DNA of 37,925 bases from contig DYGR01000028.1 of the NCBI GenBank assembly GCA_020724545.1, positions 1 through 37,925 on the forward strand, given 5' to 3'. Below the pieces are notes generated by a model that saw nothing but the letters and a program-made list of their open reading frames with translations, had not been told where the DNA came from and did no database searches. Shown here in pieces: positions 37,900 to 37,925 of the stretch. How positions within the stretch are numbered: position 1 is the first letter of the stretch; each line of letters starts with the position of its first letter. The DNA comes from Candidatus Methanoperedens nitratireducens. GTDB lineage: Archaea > Halobacteriota > Methanosarcinia > Methanosarcinales > Methanoperedenaceae. Made by a program: the position numbers and the translations under genes.

Positions 37900-37925
37900 C
37901 TCAAAACTCTTTGATAATAGCAACA

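Overview
The window looks like a chromosome segment of a cytochrome-containing anaerobic euryarchaeon. An ANME-1/Syntrophoarchaeum/Archaeoglobus/Methanosarcina-like lineage is inferred from gene content only; no marker gene fixes the taxon. Archaeal signatures are PurP, archaetidylinositol-phosphate synthesis, a class I CCA-adding enzyme, a group 3b [NiFe] hydrogenase, the siroheme-dependent (Ahb) heme route, LipS1/LipS2 lipoate synthesis and BRE/TATA-type promoters. Most core genes have moderate GC and are packed in short operons with 4-nt overlaps.

Layout. 1-263: a possible transposase tail with a structured repeat. 264-5084: superoxide dismutase, PurP, a ZIP-like membrane protein, and the NfeD protease/slipin pair. 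5085-11277: an AT-rich accessory island with a small coiled-coil gene, a Mig-type mismatch glycosylase broken by an in-frame TGA, an intact PLD-helicase-DUF3427 protein with a 113-residue partner, a C5 cytosine methyltransferase broken by deletion and frameshift, a TnpB remnant and several repeats. I read this as a decaying restriction-modification/defence locus. 11278-12966: archaetidylinositol-phosphate synthase and inositol-phosphate synthase. 12991-15555: PmbA/TldE and ThiI. 15634-20462: the hydrogenase operon hydBGDA with its maturation protease and an unknown 128-residue gene. A divergent HTH regulator (20681) sits across a promoter region that holds a good BRE/TATA box and a palindrome.

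21226-25669: a YkgJ-type cysteine-cluster protein, a radical SAM enzyme with a C-terminal helix-hairpin-helix, an acylphosphatase-like domain fused to a short repeat tail, a ketopantoate reductase remnant, and the CCA-adding enzyme. 25690-30055: a thiol-redox and heme block containing a lipoprotein with a CxxC, a thioredoxin-CcdA fusion, an anchored DsbA-like protein, a small secreted repeat protein, a siroheme decarboxylase and the heme synthase AhbD. This fits maturation of c-type cytochromes.

30148-35736: LipS1, an unusual ferredoxin, an alanine dehydrogenase/ornithine cyclodeaminase, TusA and a siroheme sulfite-reductase-like protein on the minus strand. LipS2 plus an unknown partner diverge from them. 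The two lipoate-synthase genes bracket sulfur-handling genes, which is the most coherent candidate for an undescribed functional module here. 35737-36240: a repeat-rich non-coding stretch. 36241-37899: an AT-rich Cas8b/Cst1-type CRISPR effector gene that probably opens a type I-B cas operon continuing past the window. No CRISPR array is visible.
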